From: Mesorhizobium sp. WSM3862
GTDB lineage: Bacteria > Pseudomonadota > Alphaproteobacteria > Rhizobiales > Rhizobiaceae
Direction of reading: 5' to 3'
Assembly: GCF_002294985.1 (NCBI RefSeq)
Contig: NZ_NSGE01000017.1
Coordinates: forward strand, 1-36,325
Length of the DNA stretch: 36,325 bases
A program made the translations under genes and the position numbers. The notes beneath the pieces were generated by a model. That model saw only the letters and a list, made by a program, of their open reading frames with translations, was not told the DNA's origin and did no database searches. Of this stretch, positions 8,621 to 16,648 are shown in pieces (the first letter of the stretch is position 1; each line of letters starts with the position of its first letter).

Positions 8621-9592
8621 TCAGAAATCGAAATTGACCATCCGGTACATGATAAAGTCGCCCAGCAACGCCCACAGGCCAAAGATCAAAAACACTGGCA
8701 TAAGGAGCGGGCTGTTCCAGACGTCGCCGTAGTAGCTTGGCGCTATCAGCATCAAAATGCAGAACATAAAAACCGGAAACAGCGAGATGATCCAGGCCGA
8801 CATGCGGCCCTCGGCGGAGAGCGCCCTTATCTTCAGCCGCAGTTTCCGCCGTTCGCGTAAAACGGAGGACAAGTTTGACAGGATCTCGGTGAGGTTGCCG
8901 CCCGTCTTGGTCTGGATCGACAGGGATACCGACAGAAGATGCAGCCCCTCAAAACCAACCCGCTCCGAAAGCTTTCGTACTGCCTGTTCAAGACTGAGGC
9001 CAAATGTGACTTCGTCCGAGACAATGCCAAATTCGGTGCCAAGTGGATCGGGCATCTCGCGCGCAACGAGGCCGATGGCCACTGTCGTTGGGTGGCCAGC
9101 GCGTAGCGAACGCACGATCATGTCGAGTGCATCGGGAAGCTGGGCTGCAAATCTATCGATTCGCTTTTTCCGAGCCCGTCGAAGCACGAGAAGCGGCAAT
9201 GGGAACCCGACGCCGAGAAAAGTCATGACTGCGGCGAAAGTCGAGAAGCCGAAAAGCAGTGGCAGCATTAAGGCCAGCACTAGGCCGGCGAGCAGGAACA
9301 TCGAGGCGAATGCCAATGGGTTACCAGTGATACCGGACTGCGTGTAAAGCCGGTTCAGCCCAACCGCACCGAAGAGGTAGTCACCCGATGCGGTCAGACC
9401 GCGCTCCTGCAGCAGTCCCTGCAGGCTCTGTTCTGCTGGAGATTCCTCTCCCAGCCGCTGCAGACGCCGATTTATTATCCCGGCTCGGGCTCGGCGCCCC
9501 GCAAAAGAGAGATAGAAGGATTCAGCGGCAAGGATCACTGACGCAGCCGCCAGCACGTAGATGAAGTACAGTAAGGTCTGGCCGGTCAGCAT
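8621..9592 (-). CDS. tadB: TadB, inner-membrane platform protein
   Basis: Codes for 323 residues from ATG 9592, which overlaps the cpaF stop (TGATG arrangement). Hydrophobic segments at both ends flank the type II secretion F domain with L-P-D-A-L-D-M-I-V-R-S-L-R-A-G-H and G-G-N-L-T-E-I-L. It is the partner of TadC in the Flp pilus machine. Overlap with cpaF points to translational coupling. Confidence 0.93.
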   Translation of the reverse strand: MLTGQTLLYFIYVLAAASVILAAESFYLSFAGRRARAGIINRRLQRLGEESPAEQSLQGLLQERGLTASGDYLFGAVGLNRLYTQSGITGNPLAFASMFLLAGLVLALMLPLLFGFSTFAAVMTFLGVGFPLPLLVLRRARKKRIDRFAAQLPDALDMIVRSLRAGHPTTVAIGLVAREMPDPLGTEFGIVSDEVTFGLSLEQAVRKLSERVGFEGLHLLSVSLSIQTKTGGNLTEILSNLSSVLRERRKLRLKIRALSAEGRMSAWIISLFPVFMFCILMLIAPSYYGDVWNSPLLMPVFLIFGLWALLGDFIMYRMVNFDF

Positions 9593-10974
9593 CAGAGTGG
9601 GACCTGAGGGTTGAAGGCGTCCTTTGCGAAATGGTGCCCGAGCGTTGCCGCTTCCTGAGCAAAACGCGGCCGGACACCGGTGGCGCGAAATTCGCCGATG
9701 ATCGCTCCTTCCGCGGTCACGTCACGCCGCACGAAATGATAGATCTCCTGAAGCTGGACGACATTGCCTTCCATGCCGGTCAGTTCCGATATCGATACGA
9801 CGCGCCTGCCGCCGTCGGAAAGGCGCTGCGTCTGCACGATGATGTCGATGGCGGAAGCGATCTGCGCCCGAATGGAGTCATTGCTCATCGGCATGCCCGC
9901 CATGCCTACCATCTGTTCCATGCGCGATATAGCGTCACGAGGCGTGTTGGCATGGATGGTTGTCATCGAACCTTCGTGGCCGGTGTTCATCGCCTGCAAC
10001 ATGTCGAAGGCTTCCTCGCCGCGAACCTCGCCGACGATGATGCGATCAGGCCGCATGCGCAGCGCGTTCTTGACCAGCTCGCGCTGCCTGACCTCGCCCT
10101 TACCCTCGACATTGGGCGGCCGCGTTTCGAGGCGACCGACATGCGGCTGCTGCAGTTGCAATTCCGCCGCGTCCTCGATGGTGATCAGGCGCTCCCTCGC
10201 CGGAATGTAGCTCGACAACGCGTTGAGCAAGGTGGTCTTTCCGCTGCCGGTGCCGCCTGAGACCAGGATCGACTTGCGCGATTGAACCGCGATTCGCAAC
10301 AGGTCGATCATCGGCTGGCGGATCGAATTGAAGGCCATCAGGCGTTCGAGCGAATAGGGATTCCTGGAGAATTTGCGAATGGACACCAGCGGGCCGTCGA
10401 CCGAGATCGGCCGCACCGCGATGTTGACGCGCGATCCGTCTTCCAGGCGGGCATCGACCATCGGCATCGACTCATCGACGCGTCGACCGATGGCCGAGAC
10501 GATCTTATTGACCACTCTCAGCAGATGCGCCTCGTCCCGGAAGCGGATAGCGGTCTCTTCGATCACACCGCGCCGCTCGACGAAGACGCGCTTGTGGGTG
10601 TTGATCAATATGTCGGCGATGGAGTCGTCCTTGAGCAGCGGCTCGATCGGTCCGAGACCGAGCATTTCGTCGGCGGTATCGCTGGTCAACTGGTCAAGCT
10701 CGCGAGCATTCAGCGGCACACTGCGAGTCCGGACGAATTCACGAACGATTGGCCGAATCTCGTTTAGAATCTCGTCTTTTGATGCGGTTTCAAGGGCGGC
10801 GAGATTGAACCGATCGATAAGATGCCGGTGGAGTTCGACTTTGAGCGAAAGAAAGTCGTCGCCCTGCGGCTCAGCTTCCACAACAGAGGAGCTTGCTGCC
10901 CCATTCAGCGGAGCCGACGCCACCGGTTCTGGCGCTTTCTGTTCGCTCGGCCCTTTGATGAAGCGACCCAACAT
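9592..10974 (-). CDS. cpaF: CpaF/TadA, Flp pilus assembly ATPase
   Basis: Codes for 460 residues from ATG 10974; AAGGGGT upstream supports this start over frames reaching 11073. It is the type II/IV secretion-type hexameric ATPase that powers pilus polymerisation, and in some tad systems retraction. Walker A is GGTGSGKTT at about residue 240. The Asp-box, His box and Walker B follow (D-R-I-I-V-G-E-V-R-G-E-E near residue 310, M-T-T-I-H-A-N). The N-terminal ~70 residues are variable and likely disordered. It is the first gene of the minus-strand arm. Confidence 0.95.
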   Translation of the reverse strand: MLGRFIKGPSEQKAPEPVASAPLNGAASSSVVEAEPQGDDFLSLKVELHRHLIDRFNLAALETASKDEILNEIRPIVREFVRTRSVPLNARELDQLTSDTADEMLGLGPIEPLLKDDSIADILINTHKRVFVERRGVIEETAIRFRDEAHLLRVVNKIVSAIGRRVDESMPMVDARLEDGSRVNIAVRPISVDGPLVSIRKFSRNPYSLERLMAFNSIRQPMIDLLRIAVQSRKSILVSGGTGSGKTTLLNALSSYIPARERLITIEDAAELQLQQPHVGRLETRPPNVEGKGEVRQRELVKNALRMRPDRIIVGEVRGEEAFDMLQAMNTGHEGSMTTIHANTPRDAISRMEQMVGMAGMPMSNDSIRAQIASAIDIIVQTQRLSDGGRRVVSISELTGMEGNVVQLQEIYHFVRRDVTAEGAIIGEFRATGVRPRFAQEAATLGHHFAKDAFNPQVPL

Positions 10975-11080
10975 ATCGCGACCCCTTGCGGTTTCCCCAG
11001 GATCGAAACTAAGCATTAACCACGAGGGGCACAAGCGACGTAGCCGACACACTAGAGGTATTACTTGCGTCATAGTTAAG

Positions 11081-11103
11081 AAACGGATTTCGAGAAATCG
11101 TTT
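11081..11103. promoter_or_regulatory. Inverted repeat, candidate operator near cpaF start
   Basis: Arms AAAC(G)GATTTC and GAAATCGTTT pair as a 10-bp inverted repeat with a two-base centre and one bulged G. It is about 110 bp upstream of the cpaF ATG. Its symmetry suits a dimeric regulator; the identity is unknown. Confidence 0.4.
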
Positions 11104-11132
11104 ATTTTGCCCCTAATCCATGCTGACCGACC

Positions 11133-11149
11133 AAAGTCCTAGGACCTTT
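11133..11149. promoter_or_regulatory. Palindrome AAAGTCCTAGGACCTTT, candidate operator
   Basis: The core GTCCTAGGAC (11136-11145) is a perfect 10-bp palindrome. Flanks CAAA and CTTTG extend the symmetry with a single extra base. It lies roughly midway between the two arms, so one regulator could act on both. LuxR-type or MarR-type binding would fit the shape, but this is inference. Confidence 0.4.
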
Positions 11150-11258
11150 GTCGTTGCATCGGCGGTCACGTTCGTAACCCCTTTAATATAAATACATATG
11201 TCATACCTCTAATGTGTTGCTCCATGCGGACGGATGTGGCCGAATTGTGAACGAATGG

Positions 11259-11273
11259 TTAAGATCGCTTGAA
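11259..11273. promoter_or_regulatory. Possible CtrA half-consensus site (TTAA-N7-TGAA)
   Basis: TTAA at 11259-11262 is followed after seven bases by TGAA, one mismatch from the alphaproteobacterial CtrA consensus TTAA-N7-TTAA. CtrA controls pilA in Caulobacter. The site lies about 200 bp upstream of the pilin start. Such a short motif occurs by chance, so support is weak. Confidence 0.25.
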
Positions 11274-11302
11274 AATCGAAGCGAATCAAGCTGTTGTCAA
11301 AA

Positions 11303-11334
11303 TTGAGAAAGTCTCAAATCGAGTATAGAAAGGT
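11303..11334 (+). promoter_or_regulatory. Possible pilin promoter with overlapping inverted repeat
   Basis: TTGAGA (11303-11308) could be a -35 element, with TATAGA about 15 bases downstream as -10. TTGAGA also forms a perfect inverted repeat with TCTCAA at 11312-11317 around a three-base centre, so an operator could overlap the -35 box. Predicted by eye only. Confidence 0.3.
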
Positions 11335-11369
11335 AAACGGACTGTTAATCCGTTTGACTCGGCTTTTTT
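11335..11369 (+). promoter_or_regulatory. Leader hairpin with following T-run upstream of the pilin
   Basis: AAACGGA (11335-11341) and TCCGTTT (11349-11355) form a perfect 7-bp stem with a 7-base loop. Eight bases later comes a run of six T (11364-11369). It lies about 100 bases before the pilin start, inside the likely 5' untranslated leader. It could be a weak terminator, an attenuator or an mRNA-stabilising stem. Confidence 0.4.
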
Positions 11370-11466
11370 GCGGGACAAGGATTGAATGTGACGGGGGATG
11401 CTTGGGTATGGGGTTCATCCTTAGGCTCGTCTCGTCGGGTTCAAACCTCCAAAGGGAGAAATTGAC

Positions 11467-11646
11467 ATGAAGAAGCTCATGACGATGACCCGGCAGTTCC
11501 GCGACGACGAAAACGGCGCTGCTATGGTCGAATACACGATCCTGCTCGGCATCATCACCGTTGCCGTGATCGCCGCGATCATCTTCGTCGGCGGCTGGGT
11601 CGGCACCCAGTGGACGACGCTGCAGAACACGCTGCCTCAGCCGTGA
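11467..11646 (+). CDS. flp: Flp/PilA major pilin precursor
   Basis: Codes for 59 residues from ATG 11467 behind GGGAG. It is a typical Flp prepilin: short basic leader with the cleavage motif G17-AAMVEYTILLG, so processing leaves Ala18 as the new N-terminus with Glu at +5 and Tyr at +6. One hydrophobic helix follows (GIITVAVIAAIIFVGGWVG), then a short tail TQWTTLQNTLPQP. It is the structural subunit of the adhesive Flp/Tad pilus and is processed by CpaA. A strong hairpin just downstream may separate pilin expression level from the assembly genes. Confidence 0.95.
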   Translation: MKKLMTMTRQFRDDENGAAMVEYTILLGIITVAVIAAIIFVGGWVGTQWTTLQNTLPQP

Positions 11647-11661
11647 TATCCTGATCGGCAT

Positions 11662-11693
11662 GTTCGACGCCGGGACGTTTCCCGGCGTCGAAC
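11662..11693 (+). terminator. Strong intercistronic hairpin after the pilin gene
   Basis: GTTCGACGCCGGGA and TCCCGGCGTCGAAC form a perfect 14-bp stem with a CGTT loop. There is no T-run after it, so it is more likely a partial terminator or a 3' stabiliser that keeps pilin mRNA abundant relative to cpaB downstream. Confidence 0.8.
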
Positions 11694-11722
11694 AACCACA
11701 GTAACGCGGGCGGGGCAACAAG

Positions 11723-12763
11723 ATGCGCGCAAACACTGTCATTATGATCGTTCTGGCCGGCGTGTTCGGTGTGCTGGCTGTTGTGCTCGCCAATATTTGG
11801 CTCGCGAACCAGCGCAGCGCTATGGCGCGCACGGAAGATGTTCAGCGCGACACAGTCGTAGTGGCTGCGGTCCCGCTGAAGTTTGGCGACACCCTGTCGG
11901 CAGATAAGCTGCGTGAAGTCGCCTGGCCCTCCGGCGCGGTTCCCACTGGAGCTTTCAAGACAACAAAGGACCTGCTTGAGGGCGAAGGCACCAAGCAGGC
12001 TCTTCAGGCGATCGGCACCAATGAGCCGGTTCTCGCCACCAAGATTACCGGTCCCGGCCAGCGTGCCACGCTGTCGGCGGTGCTTAGCGAAGGCATGAAG
12101 GCTGTCTCCATCCGGGTGAACGATGTGCTCGGCGTTGCCGGCTTTGTCTTTCCCGGCGACCGCGTCGACGTACTGTTGACGCGCACAGTGCGTAGCGACG
12201 AAGGCGTCGACAAGAGTTTTGTGGATGTGCTGCTGCAAAGCGTCAAAGTGCTCGCCGTTGACCAAGTGGCCGACGAAAGCAAGGACAGCCCGACGGTAGT
12301 GAAAGCGGTCACCGTGGAAGTCAGCACTAAGGATGCGCAGAAGCTGACCCTTGCCGCCGGCGCCGGCCAGTTGTCATTGGCGCTTCGCCAGGCAGCGGCC
12401 AGCAAAGGCGAGACGACTGAGCGCATCACGCTTTCGGACCTAACTGGCGACACGCCCGACGACGTCGCCAAGCGGCAAGCGGAGTTGGCCAAGCAGGCCG
12501 CCGCCGACGCAGCCGCAGCTGCCGATCGCAAGCGCGCTGACGATAAGCTCGCCGGGCTGGCCCAGGCCGTCGAACGGGTAGGCAACAAACTCGACGACTT
12601 GAGCAAGCTCAAGCCGGCCCCAGCTGTGGCAGCTGCGCCGCAAGCGAAGGAAATCGTCAAGGAAGAGGTCAAATATGTAAAGCCGGAACCGCCGGCGCGG
12701 GCGACAGTCGGTGTGTTTCGAGGTATAAAACTCGAAACATATGATGTGCCGCGACAAAAATGA
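11723..12763 (+). CDS. cpaB: CpaB/RcpC, Flp pilus assembly protein
   Basis: Codes for 346 residues from ATG 11723 with GGGCGGGG upstream. An N-terminal membrane helix (VIMIVLAGVFGVLAVVLANI) is followed by a SAF/RcpC domain: L-K-F-G-D-T-L-S-A-D-K-L, then V-S-I-R-V-N-D-V-L-G-V-A-G-F-V-F-P-G-D-R-V-D-V-L-L-T. The last ~100 residues are a charged Ala/Lys-rich coiled region. The protein lies in the periplasm, associates with the secretin and may bind peptidoglycan. Its place between pilin and secretin matches other tad loci. Confidence 0.93.
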   Translation: MRANTVIMIVLAGVFGVLAVVLANIWLANQRSAMARTEDVQRDTVVVAAVPLKFGDTLSADKLREVAWPSGAVPTGAFKTTKDLLEGEGTKQALQAIGTNEPVLATKITGPGQRATLSAVLSEGMKAVSIRVNDVLGVAGFVFPGDRVDVLLTRTVRSDEGVDKSFVDVLLQSVKVLAVDQVADESKDSPTVVKAVTVEVSTKDAQKLTLAAGAGQLSLALRQAAASKGETTERITLSDLTGDTPDDVAKRQAELAKQAAADAAAAADRKRADDKLAGLAQAVERVGNKLDDLSKLKPAPAVAAAPQAKEIVKEEVKYVKPEPPARATVGVFRGIKLETYDVPRQK

Positions 12764-12818
12764 GACCGGCGCATTAGGATAGCGGACTCCGAATCAGCCG
12801 GCAGGGGGGTTAGTGTAG

Positions 12819-14264
12819 ATGCGTGTGTTCCGGAGATCACTGGCGGCCGCCGCTTTCACCATGTGCTGCGCGTTGCTATCGCTCAGTTCCGTGGTACGCG
12901 CCGCTGACCGCTTCATCGACGTGTCGAGCCCATCCCTGCACCGCGTGTTCGTGCCCGTTTCTCAAACCGCCACGATTCAGGTCAACGCCACGCTGGGCGA
13001 CATCGTCGTTGGCGACGAGAAGATCGCCGATGCCCAGCCGATGACCGATAAGACGCTCTATATCATTGGCAAAAGCCTCGGCACCACCACGGTCAATCTG
13101 TTTTCCGAGGACAAGCGCTCCTTGGGCGCCATCCAGATCGAGGTGGGCCAGGATGTCAGCGACATGGCGGCCGCGATCCGCCAGGTGGCGCCGAAAGCGC
13201 GCATTGAAATCGGCTCGATAAACGGCAAGGTTCGGCTGAGCGGCCACGTCAAGGACGCCGCGACGCTCGCGCAAATCGTCGAGGTCACACAGCAATATGG
13301 ACCCGAGTCGATCATCAACGCAGTCACTATCGATGACAGCGAGCAGGTCAATCTTTCGGTGCGAATCCTGGAAGCCAAGCGCAATGCCGGCCGCGATCTC
13401 GGCGTATCTTTCAAGAGCACGAACAGGAGCGGCACGACAAAGGTCGGAACCGGTATTGCCGCGGTGGACGAAGATGGTGCGGTGCTCGGGTCGGGTACTT
13501 TGCTCAGCGGCCTGCTGTCCAACTCCAGCCCGTTCGGAGCTCTGCTCACGCGCGTCATCGACAGCAACGTCAAAGTTGACATGTACATTGAAGCGCTCGA
13601 GTCGAAGGGCTTGGTGCGGCTGCTGGCCGAACCGAACCTTACAACGGTCTCCGGTGAAACAGCCAGCTTCAACGCCGGCGGTGAAGTGCCGATCCGCAGT
13701 GTCAATAGCCAGGGTGAAATTGAGATCCAGTTCAAGCAATTCGGCGTTAACCTGAACTTCACGCCGGTGGTCCTCGACGATGGCAAGATCCATATGAAGC
13801 TTGCCCCCGAAGTAAGCGACCTGACCGGCTTCACCCCCGCCGGCGATCCGATCTTCACCAACCGCAAGCTGGCGACCACAGTCAACCTACGCGACGGCCA
13901 GAGCTTCGCCGTGGGCGGTCTACTCTCCAGCAAGAACACGAGGCTGCAGGAACAGGTGCCGTGGCTCGGCCAGGTGCCAATCATCGGGGCGCTCTTCAAG
14001 AATTCGAGCACGCAGAAGGAAGAGACGGAGCTGGTCGTGATCGTCACGCCGCATCTGGTGCGGCCGACGAAACCCGGCGAGCAGCTTGCGACGCCTTTCG
14101 ACAAGACGAAGCCGTCCAACGATCCGGAATTGTTCCTGCTCGGCCAGCTCGAGGTCAGCAAGGACATGATCCGGAAATACGAGCTGGGCGACGGCGTCAC
14201 CGGCCCCTATGGCCACATGCTGGATGTGAAATCGAAGGACAAGCTGGTCTATGTCAAGAAATAA
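12819..14264 (+). CDS. cpaC: CpaC/RcpA, outer-membrane secretin of the Flp pilus
   Basis: Codes for 481 residues from ATG 12819 and begins with a signal peptide (RRSLAAAAFTMCCALLSLSS). An N-terminal secretin domain comes first (R-V-F-V-P-V-S-Q-T-A-T-I-Q-V), then a BON-like segment (G-K-V-R-L-S-G-H-V-K-D-A) and the type II/III secretin core (V-P-I-R-S, L-A-V-G-G-L, V-P-W-L-G-Q-V-P-I-I-G-A-L-F, and E-L-V-V-I-V-T-P-H-L-V). It forms the outer-membrane channel through which the pilus passes. Its 3' end overlaps the next gene by 14 bases. Confidence 0.95.
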   Translation: MRVFRRSLAAAAFTMCCALLSLSSVVRAADRFIDVSSPSLHRVFVPVSQTATIQVNATLGDIVVGDEKIADAQPMTDKTLYIIGKSLGTTTVNLFSEDKRSLGAIQIEVGQDVSDMAAAIRQVAPKARIEIGSINGKVRLSGHVKDAATLAQIVEVTQQYGPESIINAVTIDDSEQVNLSVRILEAKRNAGRDLGVSFKSTNRSGTTKVGTGIAAVDEDGAVLGSGTLLSGLLSNSSPFGALLTRVIDSNVKVDMYIEALESKGLVRLLAEPNLTTVSGETASFNAGGEVPIRSVNSQGEIEIQFKQFGVNLNFTPVVLDDGKIHMKLAPEVSDLTGFTPAGDPIFTNRKLATTVNLRDGQSFAVGGLLSSKNTRLQEQVPWLGQVPIIGALFKNSSTQKEETELVVIVTPHLVRPTKPGEQLATPFDKTKPSNDPELFLLGQLEVSKDMIRKYELGDGVTGPYGHMLDVKSKDKLVYVKK

Positions 14265-14547
14265 GCTCCTGCTCGTCCTTTTCGGTTCCAGCCTGCTTGC
14301 CGGCTGCGCGGCGGACTATCTGAACAACTACGACACAATGACGTTGGCGTCGGGCGACTCGCAGAGAGCCAACCAGCTGCTGCAGACTGTCGATCCGTAC
14401 AACCCGGTTTCCAACAACACAAAGATCGAAGGTGACGGAGCACGCTCGGTCGCCGTGGCTCAGAAATACAAGCTTCCACCGGCGCCGCCGCCGCCGCCCA
14501 GCATCACGGTCAATGTCGGCAACGCGGGTGCGGTGACTACACAGTGA
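14251..14547 (+). CDS. Miniature CpaD-like lipoprotein
   Basis: Codes for 98 residues and starts inside the secretin gene (14-base overlap). A lipoprotein signal MSRNKLLLVLFGSSLLAGC is followed by about 80 residues. The segment D-P-Y-N-P-V...G-D-G-A-R-S-V-A-V-A-Q-K-Y-K resembles the C-terminal end of CpaD-family pilus lipoproteins, in which a duplicated D-A-A-R...-Y-R motif closes the protein. The usual family is about twice as long, so this is a reduced form or a substitute at the cpaD position. The tail is Pro-rich (PPAPPPPP) and may reach across the periplasm. Confidence 0.7.
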   Translation: MSRNKLLLVLFGSSLLAGCAADYLNNYDTMTLASGDSQRANQLLQTVDPYNPVSNNTKIEGDGARSVAVAQKYKLPPAPPPPPSITVNVGNAGAVTTQ

Positions 14548-14616
14548 ATTGAACGAAAGGAAGCGGTTGCACCAGGCATGCGAGGAGCCTGACACCAAGG
14601 GGTAAAGGGTAGGGCC

Positions 14617-16122
14617 ATGTTGCGAATTGTTCGCGCGTTCTGGCACGATCAGAGGGGAATAGCGCTGATACTCGTCAGCGTCATGTTGCCGGCAATCATC
14701 GGCTTTTCGCTGCTGGCGATTGACATGAGCCGGGTCAACAACATGCACAACGACCTGCAGAAAGGCGCCGATGCATTGGCGCTTGCCGGCGCGGCTGAGC
14801 TGGACGGCACCACTGGCGCTTGGGCGCGGGCCGAACGCGCCATGGCGACACTGGTCAGCAACGAGGGCCATTTTTCGACGGCCGCACCGAATGGCAGGTT
14901 CACGCTAACGTCGGGCCAACCTGGCGGCACACTGCGCTGCAACAGCGCGGGAAACATCTCCTGGTGTTTCCTGAAAAGCCTTCCCAACGACAACGTCGCC
15001 ATTACTACGGCAAACTATGCTAACACCGATCCAGCTACAGGCGAGTTGGAGACGCGATTCATCCGGGTAACGGTCGCGCCAACCGGGTTCGCAGCTATCT
15101 TTCCGGCTTCGTTCCTGACTGGGAATACCGCCAGCAATGGCTTCAATGTCGGCGCAGTTTCTGTTGCCGGTTTCCGATCCAGCGTTTGCGACTATACGCC
15201 GGTGTTCATCTGCAATCCCTATGAGATGGTCAACGGCACCAATACGGCCGGTGGGATCACGCTCGAACAGGCTGCGAATTCTCAGCAATATCGCCGTCGG
15301 CAGATCCTGTTGCGAGACAACGGCTTCTATCAGCCAGGCAACTTCGCCTTTCTTGCTTCGCCGGAAGGCAATGGCGCTCAGGCGCTGGAGGCATCGCTTG
15401 CTCGAGTCAAGCCGGTCGGATGCTACGCCCAGGATGGCGTCGATACCGAACCAGGTCAGAGCACCGGTCCAGTGCAAGATGGGTTGAACGCGCGATTTGG
15501 CATTAGCAAAAGCTATATCGGCAGCGTGAACGGCCCGGCCGCCAACGTCCGGATGGGTCTGAAGAGCATCAATTGCAACAGTGGCAAAACCGACTTCGAA
15601 ACAGACGTCAACCGGGGTGTAGGTCTCGAACGCGACTCCTGCCAGATGACCGGCACTTGCACCATGATGGGCGGCCGCATGGGTACTGGTGACTGGAATG
15701 CTAGCCGCTACTGGACAGTGAACCATCCGACGCGTGGTGCTCTATCTTCGTCGCTGGTAGGCGCGACACGCTATGAAATGTACCGCTATGAGCTCAACCC
15801 CGATGGAAACCCCGCGACAAACGACAGCATTGTCGGGGATGCGTCTGTCGGCGGCGAGACCGGCAATCCATCCTGCAGTCAAACACCAGTTACGACGGTG
15901 GACCGCCGCATCCTTTACGGGGCGATCATTGATTGCCAAGCGATTGGCGGTTTCAACGGACGCGCCACGAACATACCCGTCCATGCTTTCGGCAGTTTCT
16001 TCATCACCGAGCCGATTAAAGACAGCAAGGATATCTATGTCGAGCTGATCGACATTACAGGCAAGGGCGGCCGCGGCACGCTCGACAACTTCCTGCGCGA
16101 TGAAGCGCAGCTCTACCGGTGA
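14617..16122 (+). CDS. tadG: TadG-like Flp pilus-associated protein
   Basis: Codes for 501 residues from ATG 14617. The N-terminus has the pseudopilin-type layout: short basic segment F-W-H-D-Q-R-G-I-A, a hydrophobic helix (LILVSVMLPAIIGFSLLAI) and D-M-S-R-V-N-N-M-H-N-D-L-Q-K-G-A-D-A-L-A-L-A-G-A-A, typical of the TadE/TadG DUF2134-like group. No full von Willebrand A motif is obvious, unlike the longest TadG proteins. There are many cysteines in the periplasmic part. It is a minor component needed for assembly or stability in other species. It overlaps the next gene by 4 bases. Confidence 0.88.
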   Translation: MLRIVRAFWHDQRGIALILVSVMLPAIIGFSLLAIDMSRVNNMHNDLQKGADALALAGAAELDGTTGAWARAERAMATLVSNEGHFSTAAPNGRFTLTSGQPGGTLRCNSAGNISWCFLKSLPNDNVAITTANYANTDPATGELETRFIRVTVAPTGFAAIFPASFLTGNTASNGFNVGAVSVAGFRSSVCDYTPVFICNPYEMVNGTNTAGGITLEQAANSQQYRRRQILLRDNGFYQPGNFAFLASPEGNGAQALEASLARVKPVGCYAQDGVDTEPGQSTGPVQDGLNARFGISKSYIGSVNGPAANVRMGLKSINCNSGKTDFETDVNRGVGLERDSCQMTGTCTMMGGRMGTGDWNASRYWTVNHPTRGALSSSLVGATRYEMYRYELNPDGNPATNDSIVGDASVGGETGNPSCSQTPVTTVDRRILYGAIIDCQAIGGFNGRATNIPVHAFGSFFITEPIKDSKDIYVELIDITGKGGRGTLDNFLRDEAQLYR

Positions 16123-16646
16123 CGGCGATGTTCCGGCTAGTCGCGCGACACCTCACAAAATTTCGCCAAGACCAGCGTGGTGCTGTGCTGGTTGAAATGA
16201 CTCTTGTTGCGCCGCTCATGCTTGTGTTGTCAGCTGGCGTTTTCGAGTTCGGCAATCTGATCCACGACAAGCTTTTGATGGAAGCCGGGCTGACCGATGC
16301 CGCCCGCTTTGCCGCCCGCTGCAATAGCCAGATGTATACCGATGCCGGGCTGACGATCAATTGCGCGAATACTGCTGCAAATATCGCCGTGTTCGGCAAC
16401 CCGACGGGCGCAGGGAACGCGCGAATCAGCGGCTGGCAAACGGCGAATGTCACGGTGACCACGACCTTCGCCTGCTATGACGCCGTTGTCGCAGGGGTAA
16501 CCCGCTATCGCTCCACCACCGCACAGGTATGCACCGTCAGGGCAGCGGGCACCTTCGCCTACGCAGGCGTCGGAATGCTTGCCTTGATCGGTGTTGGTCC
16601 CATCACATTGAGTGGCTTCCACGACGAGCGGTTGATCCGATTCTGA
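16119..16646 (+). CDS. TadE-like pseudopilin (first)
   Basis: Codes for 175 residues if the GTG at 16119 is used (it overlaps the tadG stop), or 172 from ATG 16128. The N-terminus carries the TadE motif: R-Q-D-Q-R-G-A-V-L-V-E-M-T-L-V-A-P-L, with Gly then hydrophobic residues and Glu at +5, so CpaA probably processes it. The rest has several cysteines (ARCNSQ, INCAN, FACYD, QVCTV). It is one of two adjacent TadE-type genes and lies in a coupled series with tadG. Confidence 0.88.
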   Translation: MTAMFRLVARHLTKFRQDQRGAVLVEMTLVAPLMLVLSAGVFEFGNLIHDKLLMEAGLTDAARFAARCNSQMYTDAGLTINCANTAANIAVFGNPTGAGNARISGWQTANVTVTTTFACYDAVVAGVTRYRSTTAQVCTVRAAGTFAYAGVGMLALIGVGPITLSGFHDERLIRF

Positions 16647-16648
16647 CG

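Larger units (their letters stand above)
10975..11466. promoter_or_regulatory. Divergent intergenic region controlling both arms of the pilus locus
   Basis: This 492-bp AT-richer stretch has no supported gene. It must hold the promoters for cpaF-tadB-tadC-tadD-cpaA (leftward) and flp-cpaB-cpaC (rightward). It contains several inverted repeats, listed separately: 11081-11103, 11133-11149, 11265-11284 (TCGCTT/AAGCGA), 11303-11317 and 11335-11355. A short palindrome ACATATGT lies at 11194-11201. Confidence 0.75.
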
